Shown piece after piece: positions 6,480-6,616 of a stretch of DNA of 6,616 nucleotides; the stretch's first letter is position 1, and every line of letters starts with the position of its first letter. A program made the translations under genes and the position numbers. The notes under the pieces were generated by a model that saw only the letters and a program-made list of their open reading frames with translations, ran no database searches and had not been told where the DNA came from. This stretch comes from Clostridia bacterium (lineage in GTDB: Bacteria > Bacillota > Clostridia > Oscillospirales > Acutalibacteraceae), in assembly GCA_900755895.1 (NCBI GenBank), contig CAAEIG010000088.1, forward strand, positions 1 to 6,616, in the 5' to 3' direction.

Positions 6480-6520
6480 AGGAGTTGATGGTGTGCGCCT
6501 GCACGCACATTGTAACTCCT
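6480..6520. repeat. Two-tier inverted repeat upstream of the isomerase
   Basis: The outer arms AGGAGTT (6480-6486) and AACTCCT (6514-6520) are perfectly complementary over 7 bp. The inner arms TGTGCG (6492-6497) and CGCACA (6504-6509) pair over 6 bp around a 6-nt loop. Internal loops of 5 and 4 nt separate the tiers. No T-run follows on either strand, so it is not an ordinary terminator. It may be an RNA leader structure, an operator, or part of a dispersed palindromic repeat. Confidence 0.5.
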
Positions 6521-6537
6521 GAGGCAACACCGCACAA
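6509..6537 (-). promoter_or_regulatory. Possible isomerase promoter
   Basis: On the minus strand TTGTGC (6532-6537; three of six) is separated by 17 nt from TACAAT (6509-6514; five of six). If used, initiation would fall near 6502, inside the two-tier inverted repeat, leaving about 80 nt of leader. A TTGATA-like hexamer closer to the gene (about 6461-6466 on the + coordinates) lacks a credible -10. The true promoter could also lie beyond the right edge. Confidence 0.35.
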
Positions 6538-6616
6538 TTCCCGCCTTGCGGCTTAAGCACCGCTCCGGCAGCTGCGGCACGGCATCTGCGTTGCCAAAAT
6601 GCTCGATAAGACATCC
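6521..6616. other. Palindrome-rich non-coding right edge
   Basis: No open frame with a ribosome binding site is visible. The stretch is GC-rich and dense in short symmetric elements: CCGC/GCGG around CTT (6541-6551), the palindrome GCTTAAGC (6551-6558), the palindrome GCAGCTGC (6568-6575), and distant complementary arms GGCAAC (6523-6528) and GTTGCC (6590-6595). Together with 6480-6520 it may be one folded RNA or an intergenic repeat unit. The window ends before its limit can be seen. Confidence 0.35.

Noticed and set aside
4896..6488. A 530-codon open frame antisense to the isomerase.
   Set aside because: It is in codon register with the sense gene, starts without a ribosome binding site and gives an Ala/Val-rich translation with no recognisable motif.
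1..6616. A novel mobile, defence or CRISPR-type system.
   Set aside because: All three real genes are recognisable metabolic enzymes. I see no spaced direct repeats, integrase, transposase, toxin-antitoxin pair or reverse transcriptase.

Overview
The window carries three complete genes of central carbon metabolism from what looks like an anaerobic gut Firmicute. Coding DNA is moderately GC-rich with strong C/G-ending codon bias, intergenic DNA is AT-rich, and every gene has a purine-rich Shine-Dalgarno site. Codon style and gene content fit Oscillospiraceae such as Faecalibacterium and its relatives. That placement is an inference from protein flavour and codon use, not from a marker gene. 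I see no transposase, phage gene, CRISPR array, RNA gene or defence system.

Layout. Positions 1-123 hold a very strong-looking leftward promoter: consensus -35, extended -10, phased upstream A-tracts, and a hairpin at the predicted RNA 5' end. It must serve a gene beyond the left edge. Positions 124-417 are non-coding and pyrimidine-rich on the + strand. A good sigma-A-type promoter (418-445) and a leader with two hairpins precede pckA (ATP-dependent PEP carboxykinase, 556-2160, +). pckA and xfp converge on 2161-2429, where each gene has its own intrinsic terminator. xfp (phosphoketolase, 2430-4802, -) has its own probable promoter overlaid by a 7-6-7 inverted repeat. Upstream of it on the same strand is a 496-residue member of the L-fucose/L-arabinose isomerase family (4932-6422, -). 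Its upstream DNA (6423-6616) contains a two-tier inverted repeat and other GC-rich palindromes, perhaps a dispersed repeat.

How the genes fit together. The isomerase probably converts an aldose to a ketose. Phosphoketolase splits xylulose-5-phosphate (and usually fructose-6-phosphate) with phosphate, giving acetyl phosphate plus a triose (or tetrose) phosphate. Side by side they suggest a sugar-to-acetyl-phosphate route, although no kinase or epimerase lies in the window. pckA links C4 acids and PEP and has no direct operon link to the other two. All three genes appear to lack TTA, CTA and TCA codons entirely, which points to high expression.

The genes themselves belong to known families. 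The points of real interest are regulatory and sequence-structural, plus the unresolved substrate of the isomerase.
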